Of a DNA stretch of 64,000 nt, positions 7,796-16,634 are shown piece by piece. The stretch is from Salipaludibacillus neizhouensis (GTDB lineage Bacteria; Bacillota; Bacilli; Bacillales; Salisediminibacteriaceae): contig NZ_KZ614146.1 of assembly GCF_002886185.1 (NCBI RefSeq), forward strand, positions 3,299,556-3,363,555. Direction: 5' to 3'. Both the position numbers and the translations under genes were made by a program. The number at the start of each line of letters is the position of its first letter. The stretch's first letter is position 1. The notes below the pieces were generated by a model. That model was given only the letters and a program-made list of their open reading frames with translations. It did not search any database and had not been told where the DNA came from.

Positions 7796-8860
7796 TTATT
7801 CGTCAAACGACACTCGATTTTCAATACCGCCGTCTACGAAGTTAATCCATGTTTGCCCTGGTAAAAATGACAGTGCTTCGTCATCTTTAAAAGGAAGGAT
7901 AAGACCTTCTACATTTCGCCACTCTGCTTCGATGAATTCCCCACCTTGAACTAAAAGGGCTTCTCCACCTGATTCGATATCGATAGAACGGCGACCTTGA
8001 TTATCTAACACTTGATGAGCAGATGCTACAATGAACACATTTTTAGGAGCAACTGGCTCTCCTGTCTCCAGATCATCTACACGATTTCCACCGACTGAGC
8101 GGACATAGCTATTGGTCTCTTTGTCATAATCAAACCGTACATCATTCACACTACTATTATAACTAATATCAAGTCCTTGTGCAGTTCCATCAGCCTTCAC
8201 ACTGTCTTCCTCATCAAAGAAAGGTAATTCAGGTGGTTCACGGTCTTCCACAGTTAATCCTAGGTCGTTGGCAGCATCTACTAAATCCTCATATGTAGTA
8301 TACATATTATGTGGAGCAGAGCGGTCAGATGTGCGCATAAAATATTGACCATCATAGTCAAGACCACTAATATACGGTACTTGTTCCCTTTTAATCAAGT
8401 CAAATGCTCCGGGACTTCCTCCAGCCGATGAATAAATAGCATCATAACCAGTATTCAAATGGACAAAATACTCCCGTGCACTTCGTACATTTCCAATTAC
8501 TTCTGGTTGATCGCTATGAAAAATTGCTAATAATCGTGTTATTTGTCCTTCTGTTAAAAGTTCATATACAACATCAGCCTGGTACAATCCAGAATGTGGC
8601 CTAGATGAAGTGGAATTCTCTATCATCACACCGAAAGCACGATGATCTGTTGATTCCTCTGTAGGCTCACCAGTTAATGGGAAAGTATTGCTCGGTTCTA
8701 TTTCTGTATTTTCTGGTTCAGAATTTGTTTCCTTTTCTGTTTCTTCCACTTCTTCCTCAGCATCTTTCGTTTCAGCTACCTCTGAGGAGTCCTCCTCGTT
8801 ATTGCAGGCAGTCAATATGAGGATACATATAATTGCTAAACATGAATATAAAACTTTCAT
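7796..8860 (-). CDS. yerB: YerB-type lipoprotein (DUF3048)
   Basis: The 354-aa precursor has a lipoprotein signal (IICILILTAC, lipobox LTAC with Cys19) and an acidic Glu-rich linker (about residues 20-60). The DUF3048 domains follow, with AFGVMIENSTSSRPHSGLYQ, VIGNVRSAREYFVHL and SAPHNMYTT. It is predicted to be anchored to the outer face of the membrane; its biochemical function is unknown. It sits between yerA and yerC. Confidence 0.9.
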   Translation of the reverse strand: MKVLYSCLAIICILILTACNNEEDSSEVAETKDAEEEVEETEKETNSEPENTEIEPSNTFPLTGEPTEESTDHRAFGVMIENSTSSRPHSGLYQADVVYELLTEGQITRLLAIFHSDQPEVIGNVRSAREYFVHLNTGYDAIYSSAGGSPGAFDLIKREQVPYISGLDYDGQYFMRTSDRSAPHNMYTTYEDLVDAANDLGLTVEDREPPELPFFDEEDSVKADGTAQGLDISYNSSVNDVRFDYDKETNSYVRSVGGNRVDDLETGEPVAPKNVFIVASAHQVLDNQGRRSIDIESGGEALLVQGGEFIEAEWRNVEGLILPFKDDEALSFLPGQTWINFVDGGIENRVSFDE

Positions 8861-8897
8861 AAAGGTATCTGCCTCTCTTCTCTATGCTTGTTCTAGT

Positions 8898-10646
8898 TTA
8901 CCGCATTAACGAAGGAAAGAGTACCCTTTTCTTCTTCACATCAAATATCCCTTTTTGTGTAATTCTCACGTAAGGCAGGTGTGTAGAAGAGAAAAATAAT
9001 AAGCTGTAAATGGGATCACCGTGAGGATACCCGCGTTCTTTTAATGCCAGTCTTAACTGTTCCTCCTGATCAATTAGTCCTTCATCCAAGTTCGCTGAAG
9101 ATAGCACCCCTCCTATTTTTAATGGTACAGTGGCCACCACCCGATCACGATCTAAAAGTACAATACCCCCTTTTATATTTTTTAACTCTTGAAATGCGTC
9201 CAAAAGACCTTGCTTGCTTTTTCCGACCAATAAAATGTCTCCTGTTGTGGAAAAAGAACTCGCGAATCCATATAAGTTCTTCGCAAATCCCCTTACAACG
9301 GTTGTTACTAACCATTTTCCAAAGCGGTCGGCCAGTATTATAAAACATTCATCTGAGTTTTCCGGAAGTTCCTCCATGGTTATGTCCTTATCGATTTGAT
9401 AAGGTTTCATAATAACATCGTTCGTCATCTCCACTCCAAGAGGCATCGAAAATTGAAAATCATTTCTGGTTAAATCCCAATCTAATTCCATTTCTCCTAA
9501 ACCATACTCTCCCCAGTCAAAAGGTATTTCCGGGAAACACGGCTTATCATCTTTTCGAACCCACTTGCCTTTCGCAAGTACTTCAGTTGGCATTGGATTG
9601 TCCTTGCTTTGTAAAAAGTTAAGGTTCGCAATTCTTCCGGGCGCCACCATCCCAAGCACATCATCCATATGAAAGTGTGTCGCGACATTTACTGTCACCA
9701 TGTTTATAGCTTCTATCATAGGTACACCTTCATCCATAGCAATTTGAATGAGATGCTCCATAAACCCATGTTTCATAAAATGTGGTGGTGAACCATCAGT
9801 TGTCATCATTAAGTGATCGTACTGACGAAAGTCTTTTTCATGAAGCTCTTTAAGAATCCTTGGTAAATCTGGTCGGATCGATGAATATCTAAGTGATGCC
9901 ACCATACCTACATCAAGTCTTTTTAGGACATCATCTGCTGTCATAGATTCATGATCTCCGTCAACCCCAATGATTGCCGCTTGTGTTAATGTTTTTTCAC
10001 CAGCACCGGGAAAATGACCTTCAATGGGCTTTCTTACATCCTTTGTTGCTTGCATCCAATGAAGAATACTGTCATCTCCATTCAATACAGATGGCCAATC
10101 CGTCAATTCCCCACCTTGAACAACAAAAGGATGCTCCAACCACTTCTTCATGTTTGAATAATCAAAACCATCGTTATTATCCTTTAACTCTGTTTGCGCA
10201 TCGTACCTGACCCACCACAACATTGTAGCCGGGGTTTTCTGGATATCATCCAATAATGAAAGCGCTTGCTTATTTGTTGAATGAAAAAAGAAAGGTAAGT
10301 TGTCATTTATTAATGTCGTTGTCCCACGTTCTGCTGCATATTTTGCAAGGCTAAGGGGATTATATAACTGAAACGGATGAGCATGATGTTCAATATAACC
10401 TGGTACAACGTATTTTCCACTTGCGTCGACGAATTCAGTATCATTTTGTGCAGCCGGCATGGCTTCTCCAACATATACAATCCGATCACGATGAATCCAG
10501 ATATTCCCCTGCATCCAAGTTTTCCGATAGCTATTCAAATATGTTGTATTTGTCACAACCATTGTCGGTGCCTTTTTACCTTGCACCACAGCCAGCTGAT
10601 CACGAATTTGTTTCTTTGTCCAATAATGTGAAAATCCTTTTATCAT
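8898..10646 (-). CDS. yerA: YerA, adenine-deaminase-like amidohydrolase
   Basis: The 582-aa protein is an amidohydrolase of the adenine deaminase family. Residues 30-90 carry the start of the metal site (VPGYIEHHAHPFQLYNP), EGHFPGAG and the aspartate segment MTTDGSPPHF follow, and the C-terminal part resembles the adenine deaminase C-terminal domain. Ade enzymes convert adenine to hypoxanthine; YerA homologues are divergent and their activity is not established. It is first in the yerA-yerB-yerC unit, and B. subtilis carries these genes close to purD. Confidence 0.88.
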   Translation of the reverse strand: MIKGFSHYWTKKQIRDQLAVVQGKKAPTMVVTNTTYLNSYRKTWMQGNIWIHRDRIVYVGEAMPAAQNDTEFVDASGKYVVPGYIEHHAHPFQLYNPLSLAKYAAERGTTTLINDNLPFFFHSTNKQALSLLDDIQKTPATMLWWVRYDAQTELKDNNDGFDYSNMKKWLEHPFVVQGGELTDWPSVLNGDDSILHWMQATKDVRKPIEGHFPGAGEKTLTQAAIIGVDGDHESMTADDVLKRLDVGMVASLRYSSIRPDLPRILKELHEKDFRQYDHLMMTTDGSPPHFMKHGFMEHLIQIAMDEGVPMIEAINMVTVNVATHFHMDDVLGMVAPGRIANLNFLQSKDNPMPTEVLAKGKWVRKDDKPCFPEIPFDWGEYGLGEMELDWDLTRNDFQFSMPLGVEMTNDVIMKPYQIDKDITMEELPENSDECFIILADRFGKWLVTTVVRGFAKNLYGFASSFSTTGDILLVGKSKQGLLDAFQELKNIKGGIVLLDRDRVVATVPLKIGGVLSSANLDEGLIDQEEQLRLALKERGYPHGDPIYSLLFFSSTHLPYVRITQKGIFDVKKKRVLFPSLMR

Positions 10647-10707
10647 CTATATCACCTTATTTATTCTCAATGAGATTATTTTAGTTCAGCTTAAAAAACA
10701 CAATTCA

Positions 10708-10721
10708 AGTAACCGCTTTCA
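10708..10721. promoter_or_regulatory. cre-like motif between yerA and the DUF2892 gene
   Basis: AGTAACCGCTTTCA differs from the core TGTAANCGNTTNCA only at the first base. It lies 62 bases upstream of yerA and 73 bases upstream of the divergent small gene. It may be a CcpA site, but a single imperfect match is weak evidence. Confidence 0.3.
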
Positions 10722-10793
10722 CTATTCTACCATATTTGTGCATTCCATCACTAAAGAAATGTGACAAATTTGAAAACTAAGGAGGAATTTAAC

Positions 10794-11045
10794 ATGGTAA
10801 AGCCTAATATTGGCATAATCAATGCATTAATTCGAATCACTTGTGGTCTTATGATGGTTAGTTGGGGAACTTCTAGACTTCATCGCAAACCGCATAGCAA
10901 CACATCTTTTATCACGATTTTTCTCGGTTCTATGAAAGTTGCTGAAGGAATTACCCGATTCTGTCCACTCGTTTTTCTTTATAAGAAAAACTCTGGTGAC
11001 TACTCGTATGAAAACAGCAATAGCGAACCAATTAATCCCTCTTAA
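10794..11045 (+). CDS. DUF2892 (YgaP-type TM domain) family protein
   Basis: The 83-aa product begins MVKPNIGIINALIRITCGL and contains the conserved GSMKVAEGITRFCPL segment of DUF2892 proteins, with two hydrophobic stretches. The start was chosen at 10794 because AAGGAGG lies nine bases upstream. It is a membrane protein of unknown function and is followed by a second tiny membrane ORF. Confidence 0.75.
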   Translation: MVKPNIGIINALIRITCGLMMVSWGTSRLHRKPHSNTSFITIFLGSMKVAEGITRFCPLVFLYKKNSGDYSYENSNSEPINPS

Positions 11046-11075
11046 GATTTTTGGCTGGAAAGGTTTGATGTAAAG

Positions 11076-11195
11076 ATGCTTTGGGAAATAGCAACCGATT
11101 CATTGTTTTTGTTTTTCCTCTTTTTTGGAAGTATTGTTTTTGGGCTATATTTTTGGATGAAGCTTTATAACAAACGTAAAAAAGCAGAGGAATAA
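11076..11195 (+). CDS. 39-residue single-TM peptide
   Basis: An ATG at 11076 opens a 39-codon frame with one hydrophobic helix (SLFLFFLFFGSIVFGLYFW) and a basic tail (KLYNKRKKAEE). It begins 30 bases after the DUF2892 stop on the same strand. The composition is typical of a genuine small membrane peptide, but the upstream GGAAAGG is a modest ribosome binding site. Confidence 0.45.
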   Translation: MLWEIATDSLFLFFLFFGSIVFGLYFWMKLYNKRKKAEE

Positions 11196-11254
11196 TAGCT
11201 TTCGAAACAGAAGTACCTTTTTTGTTCCCTTATTGATATTTCCAAAAACTTGAA

Positions 11255-11340
11255 GACTCGAAGTGCTTATTTCTGCGGGAATAGCAATAGCTGAAGCTTG
11301 GCCCGTGGAGAGCATCCGATAAGTGCTAGTTAGAACATTC
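11255..11340. repeat. Degenerate copy of dispersed repeat family B
   Basis: CTCGAAGTGCTTATTTCTGC followed by GGGAATAGCAATAGCTGAAG and CTTGGCCCGTGGAGAGCATC matches the left and central parts of the repeat at 34769-34868. The right end has decayed. The rest of the 11196-11438 gap shows nothing else. Confidence 0.6.
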
Positions 11341-11438
11341 CTTTAAATTCAACAACCTCTTTTGAAAAAAGTAGTATGACTTACTTATTATTTGGCACTC
11401 TATAAGAGGTAACAAAATATGCACTAGGAGGAGATCTC

Positions 11439-11702
11439 ATGCCACAAAACCAACAAAATCAGCAACAAGTTCAACAAGCACAGCAAGCAATTCAACAGGC
11501 GCAAGCAGTGATTCAACAAAAACAGCAACAAGCTAATCCACAGGCGATTCAACAAGCTCAAACAGCTTTACAACAAGCTACGCAGCAATTGCAGCAAGCT
11601 CAAGGCAGTGCACAACCGAACCAACAGCAACAATTCCAACAAGTTCAGCAGCAATTGCAGCAAGCGACTCAACAGCTTCAACAAGCACAAAACACCAAGT
11701 AA
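11439..11702 (+). CDS. Gln/Ala-rich low-complexity helical peptide
   Basis: The 87-residue product is composed almost entirely of Q, A and a few polar residues (QQVQQAQQAIQQAQAVIQQK, QLQQATQQLQQAQNTK). It has two internal repeats that would form a long amphipathic helix or coiled coil. AGGAGGAG lies just upstream of the ATG and a hairpin follows the stop, so it looks like an expressed single gene. Similar Q-rich small proteins occur in spore formers, but I cannot assign a role. Confidence 0.65.
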   Translation: MPQNQQNQQQVQQAQQAIQQAQAVIQQKQQQANPQAIQQAQTALQQATQQLQQAQGSAQPNQQQQFQQVQQQLQQATQQLQQAQNTK

Positions 11703-11727
11703 ATTCAAATATCTGTCTTTATTAATG

Positions 11728-11759
11728 AATGACTTCGGGAGTATACCCGGAGTCATTTC
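11728..11759 (+). terminator. Hairpin after the Gln-rich gene
   Basis: GAATGACTTCGGG (11728-11740) pairs with CCCGGAGTCATTT (11747-11759) with two G-U pairs. The following sequence is only weakly T-rich. Confidence 0.6.
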
Positions 11760-11812
11760 CTTCATTCAACTTATCCCAAATAAATGTAAAACGTAAGAAA
11801 GTGGTGAGCTTT

Positions 11813-12475
11813 ATGAGATCGAAAAAAAAGATATCTCAGCACCATTTTTAAAACGAAAAAAAACGTTTTCTGGTTATGTATCCTTCTTCTTGTCTTCATA
11901 TACAGTGGTTCATTACTATACGGTCAATTAAAAGAACTTCCCGAAGGTCTCTCCTTTGAAAGTACCAATAATCAAAGCGAGGTCTATTTTCTTCGTGATA
12001 TTAATTATACTAAGAATAACAAAAGAATGAAAAACCAGGAAATAATAGAAGAAATAGAACAACTAGTAAGCCGTTCTGAAGACTTTATATTAGTGGACAT
12101 GTTTTTGTTTAATGATCAATACCCTGAAATCATTCATACACCTGAACTAGCAAGAACTTTCACCGAAAAATTAATCGGGAAAAAAATAGAAAATCCTTAC
12201 ATTTCCATCACGGTTTTAACCGTTCTACAGCGATAGGTGGTTCAGCAAATTTCACTAAAAAGAATCTAGAAGATGGCGTTTATGAAATGGATCTGAAAAT
12301 TACTGGAAGTCCAAAGGAGGCTGTACTGGAAGATATAGAAACCTATCTTAAGACTTTGTGGGAAAATGATGAGATTGATTTCACGGAAGAATATAGTGAG
12401 TCTAAAGAAGAAGCTTCCTCTTTTCGTTATTGGCTCTATCGACTACAAGAAGCAAGTGGACTCTCAACTTTTTAA
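11813..12475 (+). pseudogene. Phospholipase D-like protein, degenerate
   Basis: An ATG at 11813 opens a frame that stops after 11 codons. A second frame then encodes an N-terminal TM segment and SEVYFLRDINYTKNNKRMKN with a following FILVDMFLFND. A third frame encodes STAIGGSANFTKKNLEDGVY and a C-terminal tail ending GLSTF. These pieces correspond to the two ends of the phospholipase-D/cardiolipin-synthase-like membrane proteins of bacilli, but the central part, including the first HKD motif, is missing (junction near 12205-12235). There is thus a frameshift near 11850 and a large internal deletion. It cannot make the full enzyme. Confidence 0.7.
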
Positions 12476-12476
12476 C

Positions 12477-12605
12477 TAAGAAAAACGGCATAGCCGTCTT
12501 TTGTTAAATACAGCGTTAGCTTCCGCCGCCATCTTTTAAGTATCAAGGGTGGGTTTCCCTTGATACTTGCGGCGAGAAGGTAGCTGCTAATTTTATAACT
12601 TCTTA
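12477..12605. repeat. Structured repeat A, copy 1 (short central hairpin)
   Basis: The copy begins TAAGAAAAACGGCATAGCCG and ends TTCTTA. It contains a terminator-like hairpin (ACGGC-ATA-GCCGT then CTTTT) and a long stem (CTTCCGCCGCC with GCGGCG and GAAGG). The stem encloses the hairpin AGTATCAAGGG-TGGGTTT-CCCTTGATACT. It starts one base after the pseudogene stop. The pairing partners vary together between copies (see findings). Confidence 0.85.
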
Positions 12606-12614
12606 TCTCTGAAC

Positions 12615-12652
12615 AAATAATCACACCAGGTAAACCCCCGATGTGATTATTT
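12615..12652. terminator. Terminator for the 12655-12825 gene
   Basis: AAATAATCACA (12615-12625) and TGTGATTATTT (12642-12652) form a perfect 11-bp stem. T/A-rich flanks on both sides make it potentially bidirectional. Confidence 0.65.
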
Positions 12653-12654
12653 AT

Positions 12655-12825
12655 TTATATTAGCGGGAAGTTCTCCTCATAACGAGGATTGGTGTAGTAT
12701 GGTGGTCTTGGTCCTATATTAGGCATTGGCCAAGTATACGGATTGTCGTTATATAACATCTCTACCATTTTCTCAGAAGCATCGACTAGCAGTAGCTCAA
12801 CCTCTGGATTGTAATAATAATCCAC
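12655..12825 (-). CDS. Small hypothetical protein, Tyr/Pro/Asn-rich
   Basis: A GTG at 12825 is preceded seven bases upstream by GGGGAGG and opens a 56-codon frame. The product is rich in Tyr, Pro and Asn (DYYYNPEVELLLVD, PMPNIGPRPPYYTNPRYEEN), a composition often seen in small coat-type proteins of spore formers. I do not recognise a family. The open frame extends to an ATG at 12858 that lacks a ribosome binding site. A terminator follows. Confidence 0.5.
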   Translation of the reverse strand: MDYYYNPEVELLLVDASEKMVEMLYNDNPYTWPMPNIGPRPPYYTNPRYEENFPLI

Positions 12826-12994
12826 TAGATACCCTCCCCTCTGTTTATCCCTAGTCATTAACCTATTCAGCTTGCTCTAAGAAGGTACTCATTCGTCTAA
12901 TATGTCTTTGAATCCAAGCTCAAATTGGCACGTCAAATGCCTACCCAGCATAGATTGAAATAAAATTGGCTGTGTCTAAACTGGGAGGTTAAGC

Positions 12995-13948
12995 ATGAAG
13001 AAAAATAAAAACAATCATTCATCTGAACAATCACAGGCGAAAAAAGATACGTATCCGATGTACCCAAATTACGGGAAAATAACGCGATACGAAGACATAC
13101 CGATCAACGTTCCTGAACAACGTCAGCTTCGCCAACCTGGTTTGGAAAAACTAATGGTTCCATCTCCCATCATTGAGAACCCAAACTATATGGGTAGTGG
13201 TAAATTGTCAGGAAAAGTCGCTCTTATTTCCGGTGGAGATAGTGGGATAGGTGCAGCTGTTGCCATCGCATTCGCGAAAGAAGGGGCGGATGTTGCTATT
13301 GCCTATTTAGATGAGCATGAGGATGCAAATCGAACAAAAGATAGAATTGAAGAACTAGGTCAACGTTGTTTGCTAATGCCTGGTGATCTACGTGAAAAGC
13401 AGCAGTGTATCTATATTGTTGAAAAAACAATCGAAACATTTGGCTCTCTGCATATTCTTTGTAATCACGTTGGTATTCAATTTCAACAAGAAAGCCTGAC
13501 AGATATTACTGATGAGCAATTTGATGACACATTTAAGGTGAATATTTACTCTCACTTTTACACTACTCGAGCGGCACTTCCCTATTTAGAACCAGCTAGT
13601 TCCATAATTAACACTGCCTCGATTGTCGCCTATGTAGGTTTTGGGCAAATGATTGATTACACCGCTACAAAAGGAGCAAATGTCGGTTTCACACGTGCAC
13701 TAGCCAACAATCTGGTAGACAAAGGAATACGAGTGAACGCAGTTGCCCCCGGACGTACTTGGACGCCACTGATTCCAGCCAGCTTCTCTGCAGATGCCGT
13801 TGCAGTGTTTGGCAAAGACAATCCTATGGAACGGATGGCCCAGCCATTTGAACTTGCTCCGACTTATGTATATCTTGCTTCGGATGACTCACGATTTGTT
13901 ACTGGTCAAACGCTTCACGTGAACGGTGGCGAGTGGACATCTTCCTAG
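12995..13948 (+). CDS. SDR family oxidoreductase (YhxC/YdaD-like), first tandem copy
   Basis: The 317-aa protein has a 65-residue N-terminal extension typical of the B. subtilis YhxC/YhdF/YdaD group. A Rossmann NAD(P) site ([20 protein letters not shown]), NHVG, a catalytic Ser in [10 protein letters not shown], the YTATKGA Tyr-x3-Lys motif and a C-terminal [11 protein letters not shown] follow. It is a predicted cytoplasmic NAD(P)-dependent dehydrogenase of unknown substrate; YdaD is a general-stress protein in B. subtilis. GGGAGG precedes the ATG. The next gene is a close paralogue 19 bases downstream. Confidence 0.88.
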   Translation: MKKNKNNHSSEQSQAKKDTYPMYPNYGKITRYEDIPINVPEQRQLRQPGLEKLMVPSPIIENPNYMGSGKLSGKVALISGGDSGIGAAVAIAFAKEGADVAIAYLDEHEDANRTKDRIEELGQRCLLMPGDLREKQQCIYIVEKTIETFGSLHILCNHVGIQFQQESLTDITDEQFDDTFKVNIYSHFYTTRAALPYLEPASSIINTASIVAYVGFGQMIDYTATKGANVGFTRALANNLVDKGIRVNAVAPGRTWTPLIPASFSADAVAVFGKDNPMERMAQPFELAPTYVYLASDDSRFVTGQTLHVNGGEWTSS

Positions 13949-13967
13949 TTTAAGACAGGAGGTACAC

Positions 13968-14906
13968 ATGAAACGAAAAAATAAAAAAGGTCAAAACTCA
14001 ACCGATCACTATCCTTTGCACTCTCATTACGGGAAAATCACCCGTTACGAAGAAGTTCCCTTAAATTTTCCTGAACAAAGACAATTTCAGCAGCCTGGAT
14101 TGGAAAAGTTAATGGTGCCCCCACCTATCATAGAAAATGCGCAATATAAAGGCACTGGAAAGCTAAAAAATAGAGTGGCCCTTATTTCAGGGGGAGACAG
14201 TGGTATTGGGGCAGCTGTAGCTATTGCATTCGCTAAAGAAGGTGCAGATGTCGCAATCTCCTACTTAGATGAACACGAGGATGCGAACAGAACGAAAACA
14301 AGGATCGAACAACTCGGTCAGAAGTGCCTGTTACTACCTGGAGACTTGCGTGAAAAACAACAGTGTATAAACATTGTAACTCAAACAATCGAAGTTTTCG
14401 GACACCTTGAAATCCTCTGTAATCATGTAGGCATTCAACTGCAACAATTAAACTTGCTCGATATCACAGATGAGCAATTTGATGATACCTTCAAAGTTAA
14501 TGTTTATTCTCATTTTTATACCACAAGAGCAGCCCTTCCTTTTTTATCCGAAGGGTGCTCCATTATCAACACTTCTTCCGTCGTCAGTTATGCTGGCATG
14601 AAAACATTAATTGACTACACTGCTACAAAAGGAGCGAATACTGGTTTCACAAGAGCATTAGCGAGTAATTTGGTTGATCAAGGTATTAGGGTTAATGCTG
14701 TTGCTCCAGGTGCAACGTGGACACCACTTATTCCCTCCAGTTTTTCAGCCGATGAAGTAGCTATATTTGCAAGTGAGAATCCAATAGGACGTGCCGCCCA
14801 ACCTTTTGAACTCGCTCCCACTTATGTATATCTCGCTGCGGAGGATTCACGATTCGTTACTGGCCAAACACTTCATGTTAATGGTGGTCAATGGATGTCT
14901 TCTTAG
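13968..14906 (+). CDS. SDR family oxidoreductase, second tandem copy
   Basis: The 312-aa product is a close paralogue of the upstream gene across its length: the same LEKLMVP segment, the same [20 protein letters not shown] cofactor site, the same YTATKGAN active site and GQTLHVNGG end. The start was set at the ATG at 13968, which has AGGAGG six bases upstream; the frame extends 14 codons into the previous gene. Tandem duplication with divergence is evident. The two genes form an operon ending at a hairpin. Confidence 0.88.
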   Translation: MKRKNKKGQNSTDHYPLHSHYGKITRYEEVPLNFPEQRQFQQPGLEKLMVPPPIIENAQYKGTGKLKNRVALISGGDSGIGAAVAIAFAKEGADVAISYLDEHEDANRTKTRIEQLGQKCLLLPGDLREKQQCINIVTQTIEVFGHLEILCNHVGIQLQQLNLLDITDEQFDDTFKVNVYSHFYTTRAALPFLSEGCSIINTSSVVSYAGMKTLIDYTATKGANTGFTRALASNLVDQGIRVNAVAPGATWTPLIPSSFSADEVAIFASENPIGRAAQPFELAPTYVYLAAEDSRFVTGQTLHVNGGQWMSS

Positions 14907-14936
14907 TTTGGTAGATCACTAAACAGCATATTAAGT

Positions 14937-14963
14937 CCTCATGACCTATTTAAAGTCGTGAGG
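14937..14963 (+). terminator. Terminator after the SDR gene pair
   Basis: CCTCATGAC (14937-14945) pairs with GTCGTGAGG (14955-14963) with one G-U pair, followed by TTCTATTTTG. Confidence 0.7.
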
Positions 14964-15094
14964 TTCTATTTTGTGCTATCGAAAGGTAAACTGAAGTATT
15001 TATTGTCCAGAACCGACTTTTTAAATTGTTGTCGGAGAAGGATTCCTTTCATGTATATAATTATGTTAGTATTATTTTATTGACATTTTCTACT

Positions 15095-15250
15095 AAGAAA
15101 ACCGGCATAGCCGTCTTTTGTTAAATACAGCGTCAGCTTCCGCCGCCCCCGAGTAGCACCTACGAAGTGCGTGTAGGTGCTACTCGAAAGGAGGTGGGTT
15201 TCCCTTGATACTTGCGGCGTGAAGGTAGCTGCCCATTTTATAAATTATCT
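15095..15250. repeat. Structured repeat A, copy 2 (alternative central hairpin)
   Basis: The copy shares the left end (TAAGAAAACCGGCATAGCCG) and the outer stem with copy 1. Between the arms, the 5' half of the usual central hairpin is replaced by a different stem, GAGTAGCACCTAC with GTAGGTGCTACTC (about 15150-15186), followed by AAAGGAGGTGGG. The unused 3' half CCCTTGATACT is still there. It ends 20 bases upstream of the next gene. Together with the terminator it accounts for most of the 14907-15269 gap. Confidence 0.8.
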
Positions 15251-15269
15251 CATAAAAAGGAGTGTTGTT

Positions 15270-15812
15270 ATGTTTACATATCGGATAAACAACGAGGCTT
15301 ATATGAAACTTTTAGATATGAATGATGCCTTGCCACTTTTTAATTTGATAAAACGATCAAAGAATTTACACCAGTGGTTGCCATGGGTGGAAGGAACGAA
15401 GGAAGTTACCGACACGCAACAATTTATCCGCATTGCTATGAAGCAATATGCAGATAATAACGGTTTCCAGGCCAGTATATGGTACAGAGGTCAAATTGCC
15501 GGGCTTATTGGCTTTCACCAAATCAATTGGAACAACCGCGCAACAAGTATCGGCTATTGGCTAGGAGAAGAGTTTGAAGGTTTAGGATTAATGACACAAG
15601 CCTGCAATGCAATGATACAGTATGCATTTCGTGACTTGCATTTAAACAGAATAGAAATTCGTGCAGCTGTCCAAAACTATAAAAGCCAGGCAATACCACA
15701 ACGCTTAGGCTTCACAAAAGAAGGATGTATTAGGCAGTTCGAATGGCTTCATGATCATTACTCCGATGCTTTTGTATACAGTTTGTTAGCAGAAGAATGG
15801 GCGACCAGATAA
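15270..15812 (+). CDS. RimL/RimJ-type GNAT acetyltransferase
   Basis: The 180-aa protein has the RimJ/RimL layout: LPLFNLIKRSKNLHQWLPWV near the N-terminus, IAGLIGFHQINWNNRATSIG, the acetyl-CoA segment YWLGEEFEGLGLMTQACNAM and RIEIRAAVQNYKSQAIPQRL. It resembles the ribosomal-protein-serine acetyltransferase group (YdaF-like); the substrate is unknown. The ATG at 15270 has AAGGAG upstream. It probably forms an operon with the gene that starts one base after its stop. Confidence 0.82.
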   Translation: MFTYRINNEAYMKLLDMNDALPLFNLIKRSKNLHQWLPWVEGTKEVTDTQQFIRIAMKQYADNNGFQASIWYRGQIAGLIGFHQINWNNRATSIGYWLGEEFEGLGLMTQACNAMIQYAFRDLHLNRIEIRAAVQNYKSQAIPQRLGFTKEGCIRQFEWLHDHYSDAFVYSLLAEEWATR

Positions 15813-15813
15813 C

Positions 15814-16380
15814 ATGATGTTAAAATCCGAACATGATATTTCGCAACTTATCCAACAATGTAATGACATGATGGAAATACTAAAAGCTGTGCAACTCTTG
15901 AATTTACCTGACTGGTGGGTTTGCGCCGGTTTTGTAAGGTCTAAAATATGGGACACCTTGCACGAATTTCAAGAAAGCACTCCTCTTTCTGACATCGATG
16001 TCATCTACTTTGATGTGATGCAAACAGATGAGCACTTAGAAAAGGAATTAGAACAGGAGTTAAGACGCATCTCCCCTACCTATCCTTGGTCTGTGAAAAA
16101 CCAAGCCAGAATGCATGTCATTAATGACCTCCCCCCTTATAAGTCAGCTGAAGACGGGATTGCTAAATTCCCCGAAACAGCTACTTCATTAGGTGTCCGA
16201 CTGGATACACCAGGAAACGTCGTGCTTACAGCACCACATGGGATACAAGATGTGATCAATTTAATAGTTAGACCAACACCTCTTTTTAAAAGCACTAAGC
16301 ATCTTGCTGCTGTTTATAATCAACGAGTAAAATCTAAAAATTGGCAGTCAAGATGGCAGAGGCTTGTTACCGAAACTTGA
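15814..16380 (+). CDS. Nucleotidyltransferase family protein (NTP_transf_6/DUF925 type)
   Basis: The 188-aa protein contains WWVCAGFVRSKIWDTLHEFQ followed by PLSDIDVIYFD, the divergent nucleotidyltransferase DxD site of the PF06042 family. LGVRLDTPGNVVLTAPHGIQ and the C-terminal LAAVYNQRVKSKNW are also typical of it. The biochemical role of this family is not established. The first ATG follows the preceding stop immediately, and a second ATG directly after it is also possible. Confidence 0.8.
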   Translation: MMLKSEHDISQLIQQCNDMMEILKAVQLLNLPDWWVCAGFVRSKIWDTLHEFQESTPLSDIDVIYFDVMQTDEHLEKELEQELRRISPTYPWSVKNQARMHVINDLPPYKSAEDGIAKFPETATSLGVRLDTPGNVVLTAPHGIQDVINLIVRPTPLFKSTKHLAAVYNQRVKSKNWQSRWQRLVTET

Positions 16381-16449
16381 GGGGAGAAAATCCTATTCTT
16401 AAATGAAAGCTGTTTGACAAATTTATCATTGAAAAGTTTGAAAAAGAGA

Positions 16450-16545
16450 AGGGGATGACTCCCTGCAGATTAGCAGAAACGAACGTTACTTCACGAGCAG
16501 GCGGAAGCATTGCCAGGGGAAAGCTTCCGCCTAGAGCAGATTAAA
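16450..16545. repeat. Diverged copy of dispersed repeat family B
   Basis: ATGACTCCCTGCAGATTAGC, a variable middle and GCGGAAGCATTGCCAGGGGA with CCGCCTAGAGCAGATT match the central and right parts of the repeat at 34769-34868. The terminal TTCGAG is not retained. Confidence 0.6.
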
Positions 16546-16634
16546 ATACCGCTACTTATAACATAGCTATCTACCAGGAAAGAGCCAACCTTCGTTCAAA
16601 ATAGTGAACAACAATTACTTCGATTTTGGTCCTT

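Noticed and set aside
15177-15269. N-terminal extension of the RimL-type acetyltransferase into repeat A
   Set aside because: The extra 31 residues are translated repeat sequence; the ATG at 15270 has a proper ribosome binding site and matches the family length.
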